Made by a program: the position numbers and the translations under genes. Shown here in pieces: positions 47,598 to 56,006 of a stretch of DNA of 64,000 bases (its first letter is position 1; every line of letters begins with the position of its first letter). The DNA comes from Streptomyces beigongshangae (GTDB taxonomy: Bacteria; Actinomycetota; Actinomycetes; Streptomycetales; Streptomycetaceae): NCBI RefSeq assembly GCF_019710745.1, contig NZ_JAHKJW010000029.1, positions 22,148-86,147 on the forward strand. Reading direction: 5' to 3'. Under the pieces are notes generated by a model that had not been told where the DNA came from, ran no database searches, and worked only from the letters and a program-made list of their open reading frames with translations.

Positions 47598-48587
47598 GTG
47601 CTCATCGACACCTACGGCCGGGTGGCCACCGATCTGCGCGTCTCGCTGACGGACCGGTGCAACCTCAGGTGCACGTACTGCATGCCCGAGGAGGGCCTGC
47701 AGTGGCTGGCCAAGCCCGACCTGCTCACGGACGACGAGATCGTCCGGCTCATCGACATCGCGGTGACCCGGCTGGGCGTCACCGAGGTCCGCTTCACCGG
47801 CGGCGAGCCCCTGCTGCGCCCCGGCCTCGTGGGCATCGTGGAGCGCGTGGCCGCCCTCGGACCCCGCCCCCAGATGTCCCTGACGACCAACGGCATCGGC
47901 CTCAGGCGGACCGCGACCGCCCTCAGGGCGGCGGGCCTGGACCGGGTCAACGTCTCGCTGGACACCCTGCGCCCGGACGTCTTCAAAACGCTGACCCGCC
48001 GCGACCGCCACAAGGACGTCGTCGAGGGCCTGGAGGCGGCCCGCGCGGCGGGGCTGACGCCGGTCAAGGTCAATTCCGTCCTGATGCCGGGCCTGAACGA
48101 GGACGAGGCGCCGGACCTCCTCGCCTGGGCCGTGGAGCACGACTACGAACTGCGGTTCATCGAGCAGATGCCCCTCGACGCACAGCACGGCTGGAAGCGC
48201 GAGGGCATGGTCACCGCCGGCGACATCCTCACCTCGCTGCGCACGCGCTTCGAGCTCACGGAGGAGGGGTCCGAGGAGCGGGGCTCGGCGCCCGCCGAGC
48301 GCTGGATCGTGGACGGCGGACCGCACCGGGTCGGAGTGATCGCCTCGGTCACCCGCCCGTTCTGCTCGGCCTGCGACCGCACCCGCCTGACCGCCGACGG
48401 CCAGGTCCGCACCTGCCTCTTCGCCTCCGAGGAGACCGACCTGCGGGCGGCGCTCCGCTCGGAGGCGCCGGACGAGGAGATCGCCCGGATCTGGCGGCTG
48501 GCGATGTGGGGGAAGAAGGCCGGCGCGGGCCTGGACGACCCGTCGTTCGTCCAGCCGGACCGCCCGATGTCGGCGATCGGGGGCTGA
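47598..48587 (+). CDS. moaA: GTP 3',8-cyclase (molybdenum cofactor biosynthesis)
   Basis: A 329-residue radical-SAM enzyme that converts GTP to 3',8-cyclo-7,8-dihydro-GTP, the first step of molybdopterin synthesis. The SAM cluster cysteines are C21, C25 and C28 in DRCNLRCTYCMPEEGL; the second, substrate-binding cluster lies in FCSACDRTRLTADGQVRTCLF; the functional GG pair closes the C-terminus (MSAIGG). GTG at 47598 follows GAGGGAGGGG. No other mo genes are nearby. Confidence 0.95.
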   Translation: MLIDTYGRVATDLRVSLTDRCNLRCTYCMPEEGLQWLAKPDLLTDDEIVRLIDIAVTRLGVTEVRFTGGEPLLRPGLVGIVERVAALGPRPQMSLTTNGIGLRRTATALRAAGLDRVNVSLDTLRPDVFKTLTRRDRHKDVVEGLEAARAAGLTPVKVNSVLMPGLNEDEAPDLLAWAVEHDYELRFIEQMPLDAQHGWKREGMVTAGDILTSLRTRFELTEEGSEERGSAPAERWIVDGGPHRVGVIASVTRPFCSACDRTRLTADGQVRTCLFASEETDLRAALRSEAPDEEIARIWRLAMWGKKAGAGLDDPSFVQPDRPMSAIGG

Positions 48588-48657
48588 CCGGCCCGGCGCA
48601 CGGACCGGGACCGGGACCGGGACTGGGGGAAGGGAAAGGTGAGGGGGAGCCGGAGGC

Positions 48658-48924
48658 TCATTCCGCGGGCGGTCGCTCCGCGGCCTCCCACTCCGCCAGG
48701 AGCACCACGTCCTTCAGGAACCCGCGGACGTCCAGGAACTTCGACAGGTGGTCGCGGTGCTCCTCGCACGCGAGCCAGGTCTTGCGCCGCTCCGGTGTGT
48801 GCAGCTTCGGGTTGTTCCACGCGAGCACCCACACCGCGTCGGCCCGGCAGCCCTTGGCGGAGCAGACGGGGGAGGACGGGGCCGAGGGGTCCGGCGGGTC
48901 GGAACCGGGGACGTTCAGGATCAC
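48658..48924 (-). CDS. Small zinc-binding protein of unknown function
   Basis: An 88-residue protein with cysteine/histidine pairs, CSAKGCRADAVWVLAWNNP then CEEHRDHLSKFL, predicting one zinc site. Homologues in Streptomyces carry the uninformative label 'acetone carboxylase', as I recall, which size rules out. GTG at 48924 is preceded by CGGGGAC and, 7 bp upstream, by TAGTGT, so the transcript may be leaderless. Three 11-bp direct repeats lie 61-93 bp upstream of the start. It converges on moaA. Confidence 0.78.
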   Translation of the reverse strand: MILNVPGSDPPDPSAPSSPVCSAKGCRADAVWVLAWNNPKLHTPERRKTWLACEEHRDHLSKFLDVRGFLKDVVLLAEWEAAERPPAE

Positions 48925-48984
48925 GTCCCCGACACTAGCCGAGTCCCGGCAGGCCCGGAACAGGCCCGGAACGGGTCCGACGAC

Positions 48985-49017
48985 AAGTCTCTGATAAGCC
49001 TCTGACAAGTCTCAAAA
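48985..49017. repeat. Three 11-bp direct repeats upstream of the small zinc-binding gene
   Basis: AAGTCTCTGAT (48985-48995), AAGCCTCTGAC (48996-49006) and AAGTCTCAAAA (49007-49017) are contiguous 11-bp units, one helical turn each. They resemble an operator for a protein that binds one face of DNA in tandem. Confidence 0.6.
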
Positions 49018-49019
49018 GG

Positions 49020-49057
49020 CGACGCCGAGCAGCCACGGGGGGAGCTGCCCGGCGTCG
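49020..49057 (-). terminator. Rho-independent terminator of the DUF3099 gene
   Basis: On the minus strand a stem CGACGCCG/CGGCGTCG with an inner GCAGC/GCTGC extension is followed by CCTTTTG. It lies about 148 bp after the DUF3099 stop, and the T-run is one of the few in this window. Confidence 0.75.
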
Positions 49058-49204
49058 GTCTGTCGCTCCGACGGGGGATGCGGAGCGCGTGCCAAGTATG
49101 TCACGGGTGACCCATCGCCCTGCAACGGAACAACATGATTGATCTGAGCTTTTCCTGAGCTTGGCAGAGGGGTCGGATTCCGCTTCCGGCGGGCTCTCCG
49201 GTGC

Positions 49205-49591
49205 TCAGATCCGCCCGTGCGGCTCGTCCCGCGGACGTGTCCCGGGGCCGGCCGTCAGGTCCTCCGGGACGGGTTCCGCGACGCCCCCGGCGTGCGGTCC
49301 CGCGAGCATCGGACGGACGGGCGCGGTCATGAAGGAGGACGGCAGCGACGGCGCGTTCTCGCGGCCCGCGTTGGCGATCACCACCGAGATGTAGGGCAGC
49401 AGTACGCCCAGCACCAGGGCAACGACGGCGACATGCCGTTCGACGTTCCACAGGGTGGCCGCGAGGACCACGGAGACCGTGCGGACGGACATCGAGATGA
49501 TGTAGCGGCGCTGCCGGCCGCGCACGTCGTCGGCCAGCCCTTGTCTGGCCCCCGTGATCCGGAAGACCTCGACGTCGTTCTGCTTCCGCAT
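49205..49591 (-). CDS. DUF3099 membrane protein
   Basis: A 128-residue protein. VFRITGARQGLADDVRGRQRRYIISM at the N-terminus is the DUF3099 hallmark, followed by two transmembrane segments (SVRTVSVVLAATLWNVERH; VAVVALVLGVLLPYISVVIA) and a hydrophilic Pro/Gly/Asp-rich tail ending GTRPRDEPHGRI. Function is unknown. ATG at 49591 is preceded by an in-frame GTG at 49594, and GGTGG lies upstream. Confidence 0.85.
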   Translation of the reverse strand: MRKQNDVEVFRITGARQGLADDVRGRQRRYIISMSVRTVSVVLAATLWNVERHVAVVALVLGVLLPYISVVIANAGRENAPSLPSSFMTAPVRPMLAGPHAGGVAEPVPEDLTAGPGTRPRDEPHGRI

Positions 49592-49802
49592 CACGTTCCA
49601 CCACCTGCCCGCATCGGACGCTTCCACGGCCCGTACGGGAACAACGGTACGCCGTGGCTGCGCCGTGAACGAGACCGGGTCGGCTCCGGCCCGGGGCGGG
49701 ACGGCTGCGCCGTACCGCGTACGGCCGTGCCCGACATGCGCCGTACGGGATGCGGACCGACACTGGGCGTAATGCTCGGACAGAGCCGTAGAGGAGGCAG
49801 CC

Positions 49803-50078
49803 ATGGGCTGGTTGTGGGCGATCATCGTGGGACTCGTGCTGGGTTTGCTCGCCAAGGCGATCATTCCGGGCAAGCAGCACAGTCCGCTCTGGCTCACCAC
49901 GATCTTCGGAATCATCGGCGCGATCGTGGGCAACGCGATCGCCCGCGGCCTCGGCATCGACGAGACCCGCGGCATCGACTGGGGCCGGCACATCCTCCAG
50001 CTCGTCGCCGCGGTGGCCGTCGTCTTCCTGGGCGACATGCTCTACACGGCGATGAAGGGCAGCAAACGCCGAGCCTGA
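49803..50078 (+). CDS. GlsB/YeaQ/YmgE family membrane protein, second copy
   Basis: A 91-residue three-helix membrane protein: LWAIIVGLVLGLLAKAIIPG, then GIIGAIVGNAIARGLGID and LQLVAAVAVVFLGDMLYTA, with a basic C-terminus. It is a paralogue of the protein at 33479 but lacks its Gly-Gly-rich central loop, and the third helix differs. Function is unknown; the family is tied to envelope stress. ATG at 49803 follows GAGGAGG at about 8 bp. Confidence 0.9.
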   Translation: MGWLWAIIVGLVLGLLAKAIIPGKQHSPLWLTTIFGIIGAIVGNAIARGLGIDETRGIDWGRHILQLVAAVAVVFLGDMLYTAMKGSKRRA

Positions 50079-50084
50079 ACGAAC

Positions 50085-50122
50085 GGGAGGGTGCGGCCCC
50101 GCAACGGACCCGCACCCTTCCC
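50085..50122 (+). terminator. Hairpin after the second GlsB-type gene
   Basis: GGGAGGGTGCGG (50085-50096) pairs with CCGCACCCTTCCC (50110-50122) with one bulge and a 13-nt loop, directly after the stop codon. Confidence 0.7.
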
Positions 50123-50147
50123 GCACGCCTGCTCAAGGGGGATCTCC

Positions 50148-50204
50148 AGGGGCGCGGGGAACGGCGCGATCTTCTGCCTTCAAGGGGCGCGGGGAACTGC
50201 ACGA
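50148..50204. repeat. Duplicate of the Streptomyces word AGGGGCGCGGGGAAC
   Basis: Two copies, starting at 50148 and 50183 (35-bp period), each read AGGGGCGCGGGGAAC followed by a (G/T)GCRCGA word. The same core occurs in the hairpin at 33-46. This sequence is widespread in Streptomyces intergenic regions as I recall; its role is unknown. Confidence 0.75.
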
Positions 50205-50276
50205 CCAGCCGCAACGCACCCGCACCCGCACCCGACGAACTCCCGCCCCCGGAACCCGCTCCCCGGAGGGGAAGCG

Positions 50277-51548
50277 CTAGGGCGCGACCTCCACGGCGGC
50301 AAGGCTCTTCTTGCCCCGCCGAAGCACCAGCCACCGCCCGTGCAGCAGATCCTCCGCACCGGGAACGGCATCCTCCGAGGCGACCTTCACGTTGTTCACG
50401 TACGCCCCGCCCTCCTTCACCGTCCGCCGCGCGGCGGACTTGCTGGCCGCCAGCCCGACCTCGGCGAACAGGTCCACCACCGACACCGACCCCGGCCCGG
50501 CGATCCGCACCCGCGGCACCTCGGACAGCGCCGCGTCGAGCGTGGCCTCGTCGAGGTCGCCCAGCTCGCCCTGCCCGAAGAGCGCCCGCGAGGCGGCGAT
50601 CACGGCCTCCGCCTGGTGGTCCCCGTGCACCAGCGCCGTCAGCTCCTCGGCCAGTGCCCGCTGCGCGGCCCGGGCCTGCGGCCGCTCCTGCGTCTGCCGC
50701 TCCAGCTCCTCCAGCTCCTCCCGGGACCGGAAGGACAGGATCCGCATGTATGTCGAGACGTCCCGGTCGTCCACGTTCAGCCAGAACTGGTAGAACGCGT
50801 ACGGCGTCGTCAGCGCGGGGTCGAGCCAGACGGCCCCGCCCTCGCTCTTGCCGAACTTGGTGCCGTCCGCCTTGACCATCAGGGGCGTGGCGATGCAGTG
50901 CACGCGGGCGTCCGGCTCCAGCCGGTGGATCAGGTCCAGGCCCGCCGTGAGGTTGCCCCACTGGTCGCTGCCACCCTGCTGGAGCGTGCAGCCGTGCCTG
51001 CGGTACAGCTCCAGGAAGTCCATGCCCTGGAGCAGCTGGTAGCTGAACTCCGTGTAGCTGATGCCCTCCTGGGACTCCAGACGCCGGGCGACCGAGTCCT
51101 TGGTGAGCATCTTGTTGACGCGGAAGTGCTTGCCGATGTCCCGCAGGAACTCGATGGCCGACAGCCCGGCCGTCCAGTCCAGGTTGTTCACCATCACCGC
51201 GGCGTTCTCGCCCTCGAAGGACAGGAACGGCCTGATCTGCTCGCGCAGCCGGCCGACCCAGTCGGCGACCGTCTCCGGGTCGTTCAGGGTGCGCTCCGCC
51301 GTCGGGCGCGGGTCGCCGATCTGGCCGGTCGCCCCGCCCACCAGGGCGAGCGGGCGCAGGCCCGCCTGCTGGAGGCGGCGCATGGTGAGGACCTGCACCA
51401 GGTGCCCGACGTGCAGCGAGGCCGCGGTGGGGTCGAAGCCGCAATAGAACGTGACGGGACCGTCCGCGAGCGCCTGGCGCAATGCGTTCTCGTCGGTGGA
51501 CAGGGCGAACAGCCCGCGCCACTTCAGCTCGTCGACGATGTCCGTCAC
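50277..51548 (-). CDS. tyrS: Tyrosyl-tRNA synthetase
   Basis: A 423-residue class I aminoacyl-tRNA synthetase. The HIGH motif appears as HVGH at residues 46-49 within DPTAASLHVGHL, tyrosine-binding residues in YTEFSYQLLQGMDFLELY, and KMSKS as KFGKS near residue 232. A C-terminal S4-like RNA-binding domain spans about 355-415 (LAASKSAARRTVKEGGAYVN). GTG at 51548 follows GAGGAGACACGAGAACC, with the AGGAG about 10 bp upstream. The leader is only 77 bp from the upstream stop and shows no T-box features. Confidence 0.95.
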   Translation of the reverse strand: MTDIVDELKWRGLFALSTDENALRQALADGPVTFYCGFDPTAASLHVGHLVQVLTMRRLQQAGLRPLALVGGATGQIGDPRPTAERTLNDPETVADWVGRLREQIRPFLSFEGENAAVMVNNLDWTAGLSAIEFLRDIGKHFRVNKMLTKDSVARRLESQEGISYTEFSYQLLQGMDFLELYRRHGCTLQQGGSDQWGNLTAGLDLIHRLEPDARVHCIATPLMVKADGTKFGKSEGGAVWLDPALTTPYAFYQFWLNVDDRDVSTYMRILSFRSREELEELERQTQERPQARAAQRALAEELTALVHGDHQAEAVIAASRALFGQGELGDLDEATLDAALSEVPRVRIAGPGSVSVVDLFAEVGLAASKSAARRTVKEGGAYVNNVKVASEDAVPGAEDLLHGRWLVLRRGKKSLAAVEVAP

Positions 51549-51585
51549 GGTTCTCGTGTCTCCTCGGATGATCTTCACTGTGCGC

Positions 51586-51610
51586 GGTCGGCCGCAAGGA
51601 ACGGCCGACC
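51586..51610 (-). terminator. Hairpin between the TldE gene and tyrS
   Basis: GGTCGGCC (51586-51593) pairs with GGCCGACC (51603-51610) across a 9-nt loop. It may terminate the TldD/TldE transcript or shape the tyrS 5' leader; no U-tract is present. Confidence 0.45.
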
Positions 51611-51625
51611 ACGAGGCTATCGAGC

Positions 51626-53020
51626 CTATACGCCCTGGCTGACCGAGCTCATGTTGAAATCCGGCACCCGCAGCGCGGGCATCGCGGCCCTGGTGAACCA
51701 GTCGCTCCACTCGCGCGGCAGCGTCTTCTCCGTCCGCCCGGCCTCGGTCGCCCGCCCGAGCAGGTCCACCGGCGACTCGTTGAACCGGAAGTTGTTGACC
51801 TCACCGGTGACCTCGCCGTTCTCCACGAGGTAGACGCCGTCCCGGGTCAGCCCGGTCAGCAGCAGCGTCGCCGGGTCGACCTCGCGGATGTACCAGAGGC
51901 AGGTCAGCAGCAGCCCGCGCCCGGTGGCGGCGACCATCTCCTCCAGGGACCTGTCCTCGCCGCCGTCCAGGACGAGGTTGCCGATGCCGGGGGCCACCGG
52001 CAGTCCGGTCAGGGCCGCGCTGTGCCGGGTGCTCGTCAGCCGCCTCAGCTCGCCCTCCCGGATCCACTCCGTGGCTTCGATCGGCAGCCCGTTGTCGAAG
52101 ACGGAGGCGTCGTCCCCGGAGGAGTGCGCGAGCACGAAGGGGGCGCTCTCCAGCCCGGCCTCGTGCGGGTCGCTGCGCAGGGTCAGCGGCAGGTCGGTGA
52201 GCCGGTCGCCGACGCGGGTCCCGCCGCCGGGCCTGCTGAACACCGTCCGGCCCTCGGCCGCGTCCCGGGCCGCCGCCGACCACATCTGGTAGATCAGCAG
52301 GTCCGCGACGGCGGTCGGCGGCAGCAGCGTCTCGTACCGCCCGGCGGGCAGGTCCAGGCGCCGCTCGGCCCAGCCCAGCCGGACGGCCAGCTCGGCGTCG
52401 AGCGCCGCCGGGTCCACGTCCTTGAAGTCCCGCGTGGACCGGCCGGCCCAGGCCGAGCGCGTACGGTCCGGCGACTTGGCGTTCAGCTCCAGCGTCCCGT
52501 TGGGCTGGTCGTGGCGCAGCCGCAGCCCGGTGGACGTACCCAGGTAGCTGGAGACGAGCTCGTGGTTGGCGAAGCCGTACAGCTCCCGGCCGCCCCCGCG
52601 CGCGCGTGCGAACGATTCGCCGAGCGCCGGGGCGAAGTCCGTGAAGACGGCCGGCGAGGTCTCGGCCGGCGCGTCCGTGAAGTCGGGGGAGGCGGGCACG
52701 CCCTCGACGAGCGGCTGCGCGTCCTCGGCCGGACCGGCGCCGCGGGCCGCGGCCTCGGCGGCCCGCACCAGCGGCTCCAGCTCGTCCGCGGTCACCGCCG
52801 AACGCGAGACGACGCCGGAGGCGGTGCCCTCGCGGCCGTCGACCGTCGCGACGACGGTCAGCGTGCGCCCGCGGGTGACGCCGTTCGTGGTCAGCGCGTT
52901 GCCCGCCCAGCGCAGATTGGCGGTCGACCGCTCGTCGGCGATGACGACGCAGCCGTCCGCCCGGGACAGCGCGAGGGCGCGCTCGACGATCTCGTGCGGC
53001 TTGTTCGTACGGGCGCTCAT
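51626..53020 (-). CDS. pmbA: TldE/PmbA metallopeptidase family protein
   Basis: A 464-residue protein of the TldD/PmbA family, the partner lacking the HExxxH zinc site. It starts PHEIVERALALSRADGCVVI and contains AEGRTVFSRPGGGTRVGDRL and GIGNLVLDGGEDRSLEEMVA near the C-terminus, typical for TldE. The TldD-TldE heterodimer degrades unfolded peptides and processes peptide antibiotics such as microcin B17. ATG at 53020 overlaps the tldD stop by 4 bp, so the two subunits are translationally coupled. Confidence 0.9.
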   Translation of the reverse strand: MSARTNKPHEIVERALALSRADGCVVIADERSTANLRWAGNALTTNGVTRGRTLTVVATVDGREGTASGVVSRSAVTADELEPLVRAAEAAARGAGPAEDAQPLVEGVPASPDFTDAPAETSPAVFTDFAPALGESFARARGGGRELYGFANHELVSSYLGTSTGLRLRHDQPNGTLELNAKSPDRTRSAWAGRSTRDFKDVDPAALDAELAVRLGWAERRLDLPAGRYETLLPPTAVADLLIYQMWSAAARDAAEGRTVFSRPGGGTRVGDRLTDLPLTLRSDPHEAGLESAPFVLAHSSGDDASVFDNGLPIEATEWIREGELRRLTSTRHSAALTGLPVAPGIGNLVLDGGEDRSLEEMVAATGRGLLLTCLWYIREVDPATLLLTGLTRDGVYLVENGEVTGEVNNFRFNESPVDLLGRATEAGRTEKTLPREWSDWFTRAAMPALRVPDFNMSSVSQGV

Positions 53021-54540
53021 CGACCGGCCTCCTGGGTGGTGTTGAGGATGTTGACGCCCTTGAAGAGGGCCGACGGGCAGCCGTGCGAGACCGCCGCGAC
53101 CTGGCCCGGCTGGGCCTTGCCGCAGTTGAAGGCACCGCCCAGGACGTACGTCTGCGGGCCGCCGACGGCCGCCATCGAGCCCCAGAAGTCGGTGGTCGTC
53201 GCCTGGTAGGCGACGTCCCGCAGCTGGCCCGTGATCCGCCCGTTCTCGATCCTGAAGAACCGCTGGCCGGTGAACTGGAAGTTGTAGCGCTGCATGTCGA
53301 TCGACCAGGACCGGTCGCCGACGACGTAGATCCCGCGGTCGACGCTCCCGATGAGGTCCTCGGTGGACATCCCGGCGGGGTCCGGCCGCAGCGACACGTT
53401 CGCCATGCGCTGGACGGGCACATGGCCGGGGGAGTCGGCGTACGCGCAGCCGTTGGAGCGCTCGAAGCCGGTCAGCCTCGCGATCCTGCGGTCCAGCTGG
53501 TAGCCGACGAGCGTGCCGTTCTTCACCAGGTCCCAGGACTGCCCGGCGACGCCCTCGTCGTCGTACCCGACGGTCGCGAGCCCGTGCTCGGCGGTCCGGT
53601 CACCGGTGACGTTCATCAGCTCGGAGCCGTACCGCAACTTGCCCAGCTGGTCGAAGGTGGCGAACGACGTCCCGGCGTACGCGGCCTCGTACCCCAGCGC
53701 CCGGTCCAGCTCGGTGGCGTGGCCGATGGACTCGTGGATGGTCAGCCACAGGTTGGACGGGTCGACGACCAGGTCGTACACCCCCGCCGTGACGCTCGGC
53801 GCACGCATCTTCTCGGCGAGCAGTTCCGGGAGCCGCGCGAGCTCCGCCTCCCAGTCCCAGCCGGTGCCCGTGAGGTACTCCCAGCCGCGCCCGACGGGCG
53901 GCGCGATCGTGCGCATCGAGTCGAACTCGCCGCTCGACCCGTCGACGGCCACGGCGGTCAGCTGGGGGTGCAGCCGGACCCGCTGCTGCGTGGTCACCGT
54001 GCCCGCCGTGTCCGCGTAGAACTTGTTCTCGTGGACCGTCATCAGCGAGGCGTCCGCATGGCTGACACCGTCCGCGGCGAGCAGCCGCGCGCTCCAGTCC
54101 GCCAGCAGCCCGGCCTTCTCCTCGTCCGGCACGGAGAACGGATCGATCTCGTACGAGGAGACCCAGGTCTTCTCCGTGTGCACGGGCTCGTCCGCCAGCT
54201 CCACCCGCTCGTCGGAACCGGCCGCCCTGATCACCTGCGCCGACAGCTTGGCCATCGCCACGGCCTGCGACGCCACCTTCGCCGCGGCGTCCATCGTCAG
54301 GTCGACGCCGGAGGCGAACCCCCAGGTCCCGCCGTGCACCACCCGCACCGCGTACCCGAGGTCGGTCGTGTCGGACGACCCCGCCGGCCGCGCGTCCCGC
54401 AGCCGCCAGGACGCGCTGCGCACCCGCTCGAACCGGAAGTCCGCGTGCGCGGCGCCCAGCGCCCGGGCCCGGGCGAGCGCCGCGTCGGCCAGGGCCCGCA
54501 GGGGCAGTGCCAGGAATGACTGATCGACCTCGTGGGCCAT
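53017..54540 (-). CDS. tldD: TldD metallopeptidase
   Basis: A 507-residue catalytic subunit of the TldD/TldE protease. The zinc motif H-E-S-I-G-H appears in WLTIHESIGHATELDRALGY at about residues 266-273, with ligand cysteine context ALFKGVNILNTTQEAG near the C-terminus, and DRSWSIDMQRYNFQFTGQRF typical of the family. ATG at 54540 is followed at once by MAHEVDQSFLAL; an upstream frame to 54612 is less likely. It is coupled to the TldE gene (ATGA). Confidence 0.93.
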   Translation of the reverse strand: MAHEVDQSFLALPLRALADAALARARALGAAHADFRFERVRSASWRLRDARPAGSSDTTDLGYAVRVVHGGTWGFASGVDLTMDAAAKVASQAVAMAKLSAQVIRAAGSDERVELADEPVHTEKTWVSSYEIDPFSVPDEEKAGLLADWSARLLAADGVSHADASLMTVHENKFYADTAGTVTTQQRVRLHPQLTAVAVDGSSGEFDSMRTIAPPVGRGWEYLTGTGWDWEAELARLPELLAEKMRAPSVTAGVYDLVVDPSNLWLTIHESIGHATELDRALGYEAAYAGTSFATFDQLGKLRYGSELMNVTGDRTAEHGLATVGYDDEGVAGQSWDLVKNGTLVGYQLDRRIARLTGFERSNGCAYADSPGHVPVQRMANVSLRPDPAGMSTEDLIGSVDRGIYVVGDRSWSIDMQRYNFQFTGQRFFRIENGRITGQLRDVAYQATTTDFWGSMAAVGGPQTYVLGGAFNCGKAQPGQVAAVSHGCPSALFKGVNILNTTQEAGR

Positions 54541-54730
54541 GATGCGGCCTCCCCTTGTCACACATTGTTGAGATGTCCTGCAGTGAATCATGCAGTGCCG
54601 CCACCGTGACATCCAGCGGACTCACGCCAGGCGGAGTGCCGTACGAGGCCGCGGTCTGGGCCCGGACCGAGACACAGCGATGGCCGTCTCCCGTACTTCC
54701 CGGAGGCGGCCATCAGCGTTTGCGTCGGGT
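54541..54730 (-). promoter_or_regulatory. Upstream region of tldD with a 12-bp direct repeat
   Basis: On the minus strand the sequence contains CACTGCATGATT followed directly by CACTGCAGGACA, a 12-bp direct repeat about 40-60 bp before the tldD start. GGGGAGG precedes the ATG. I see no gene here. Confidence 0.4.
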
Positions 54731-54952
54731 TCAGAGCTCCCCGGAGATCACACCCTCGCGGAACGCGGCCCACTCGGAGGCGGTGTACCGCAGGGGTTCG
54801 GCCTCGGGCCGCTTCGAGTCGCGCACGGCTTTCGCGCCGCCGGGGAGGTCGGTCACCTCGACGCAGTCGTGCTCCGCTCCGCTGGCGGAGGACTTCCGCC
54901 ATATCGCGGTGGAGAGGTTGTACGCGTACAGCTCCGCCTTCGAGTCGTTCAC
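54731..54952 (-). CDS. DUF397 protein
   Basis: A 73-residue DUF397 protein: WRKSSASGAEHDCVEVTDLPG, VRDSKRPEAEPLRYTASEWA and the C-terminal FREGVISGEL are the complete family signature. DUF397 proteins are encoded next to Scr1-type HTH regulators throughout Streptomyces and are suspected to be their partners, in a toxin-antitoxin-like or developmental-control pair. ATG at 54952 overlaps the regulator stop (ATGA). RBS-free coupling fits paired synthesis. Confidence 0.9.
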   Translation of the reverse strand: MNDSKAELYAYNLSTAIWRKSSASGAEHDCVEVTDLPGGAKAVRDSKRPEAEPLRYTASEWAAFREGVISGEL

Positions 54953-55815
54953 TTCCTGTGCCCTTCTTCCATGTGGGTGATCCGTGCGAGCGAGTCCTCC
55001 ACCGAGAGGGCCGTGGCGCGGATGCGTTCGAAGGCTTTGGCGAAGGGCGCCGCGTCGTCGCCCTCAACGTAAGCCGCGCCGCTGAGGTTCTCCAAAAGCA
55101 CGACCACAGGCACAGGCCGAGGGAAGCTGGCAAGGCTGAAGCCACCCAGCATGCCGGGGTGCGTCGTGCAGTCCAGCGGCATCAGCTGAATGGTGACGTT
55201 CGGCATGTCGGCTGTGTCCAACAGGCGTCGCAACTGGTCCCGCATGGTTGCCGGGCGGACAGCGAAGCGCTGAAGGAGCGCGGCTTCGTGAATGATCGCC
55301 CAGAGTTCGAGGGGCGCACCAGGCCGGGTGAGTACTGACTGGCGGGCGAACCGGACCTCCGCCAGCGCGGCGACTTCCTCCGGAGTCCGGAACGTAGTCA
55401 CACCGGCGATTGTCTCGCGCGCATACGCGGCGGTCTGGAGGAGCCCCGGGATGACCAGCGGGGACCAGGTACAGATCGACTCCGCGTCGGACTCCAAGGA
55501 GATGTAGTCCGCATAGGACGGCGAGACGATCCCGCTGTAGGTCTGCCACCAGCCTTTCTTGCCGGCATCCCTTGCCAGGTTCTCCAGCGCGGTGCGCAGC
55601 TCCGGATCGTCTATGCCGTACGCCTTCAGTAGGGCTGACACGTCGCCGGGCCGAATGGCCTGGTTGGCACTCTCGATCTTCGACAGCTTCGGTCCCTTCC
55701 ACTTCATGGTGGCCGCCGCATCGTCGAGCGTCATCCCGGCGTCGTTGCGCAGGCGCCGCAGAGCTGCTCCCAGACGCCTGCGGCGGACGGTCGGAACCAG
55801 TGGAGAGTTGGGCAT
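54949..55815 (-). CDS. Scr1-type XRE regulator with DUF5753 domain
   Basis: A 288-residue DNA-binding protein. The N-terminal XRE helix-turn-helix covers about residues 15-70 (RLGAALRRLRNDAGMTLDDA; KWKGPKLSKIESANQAIRPG). The rest is the DUF5753 effector domain (LIPGLLQTAAYARE-like VIPGLLQTAAYARETIAGVT; AALLQRFAVRPATMRDQLRR). Relatives such as WhiJ-family proteins control development with a DUF397 partner. ATG at 55815 is chosen over an in-frame ATG at 55842; it gives the family-typical lead. It is divergent from the ATPase gene. Confidence 0.9.
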   Translation of the reverse strand: MPNSPLVPTVRRRRLGAALRRLRNDAGMTLDDAAATMKWKGPKLSKIESANQAIRPGDVSALLKAYGIDDPELRTALENLARDAGKKGWWQTYSGIVSPSYADYISLESDAESICTWSPLVIPGLLQTAAYARETIAGVTTFRTPEEVAALAEVRFARQSVLTRPGAPLELWAIIHEAALLQRFAVRPATMRDQLRRLLDTADMPNVTIQLMPLDCTTHPGMLGGFSLASFPRPVPVVVLLENLSGAAYVEGDDAAPFAKAFERIRATALSVEDSLARITHMEEGHRK

Positions 55816-56006
55816 GTCGGCAGTTTCGCACGGCGAATCCAAGTGCTGAGCACACTTCCTGACGACCGTTCACTCCATTGGGTCGAAAACTTGCTACCCC
55901 AGGGAGAAGTGGCCACTATCGAAGGGTGCTGCGAAGCCGAGCAGGCGGGTGTGCAGCGCGACTTGTGCCGTTTGGCACCCATGCGCATCTCCAGGCCGGA
56001 GGCCTC

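Noticed and set aside
48658..48924. Acetone carboxylase
   Set aside because: I recall this label for similar small proteins, but 88 residues with one zinc site cannot be an acetone carboxylase subunit.
51549..51625. T-box riboswitch for tyrS
   Set aside because: Only 77 bp separate the upstream stop from the start, with a single short hairpin and no specifier-loop or T-box bulge features.
55816..56006. tRNA or attachment site near the regulator triad
   Set aside because: No cloverleaf, CCA-like end or direct-repeat boundary was found; the triad looks resident rather than integrated.
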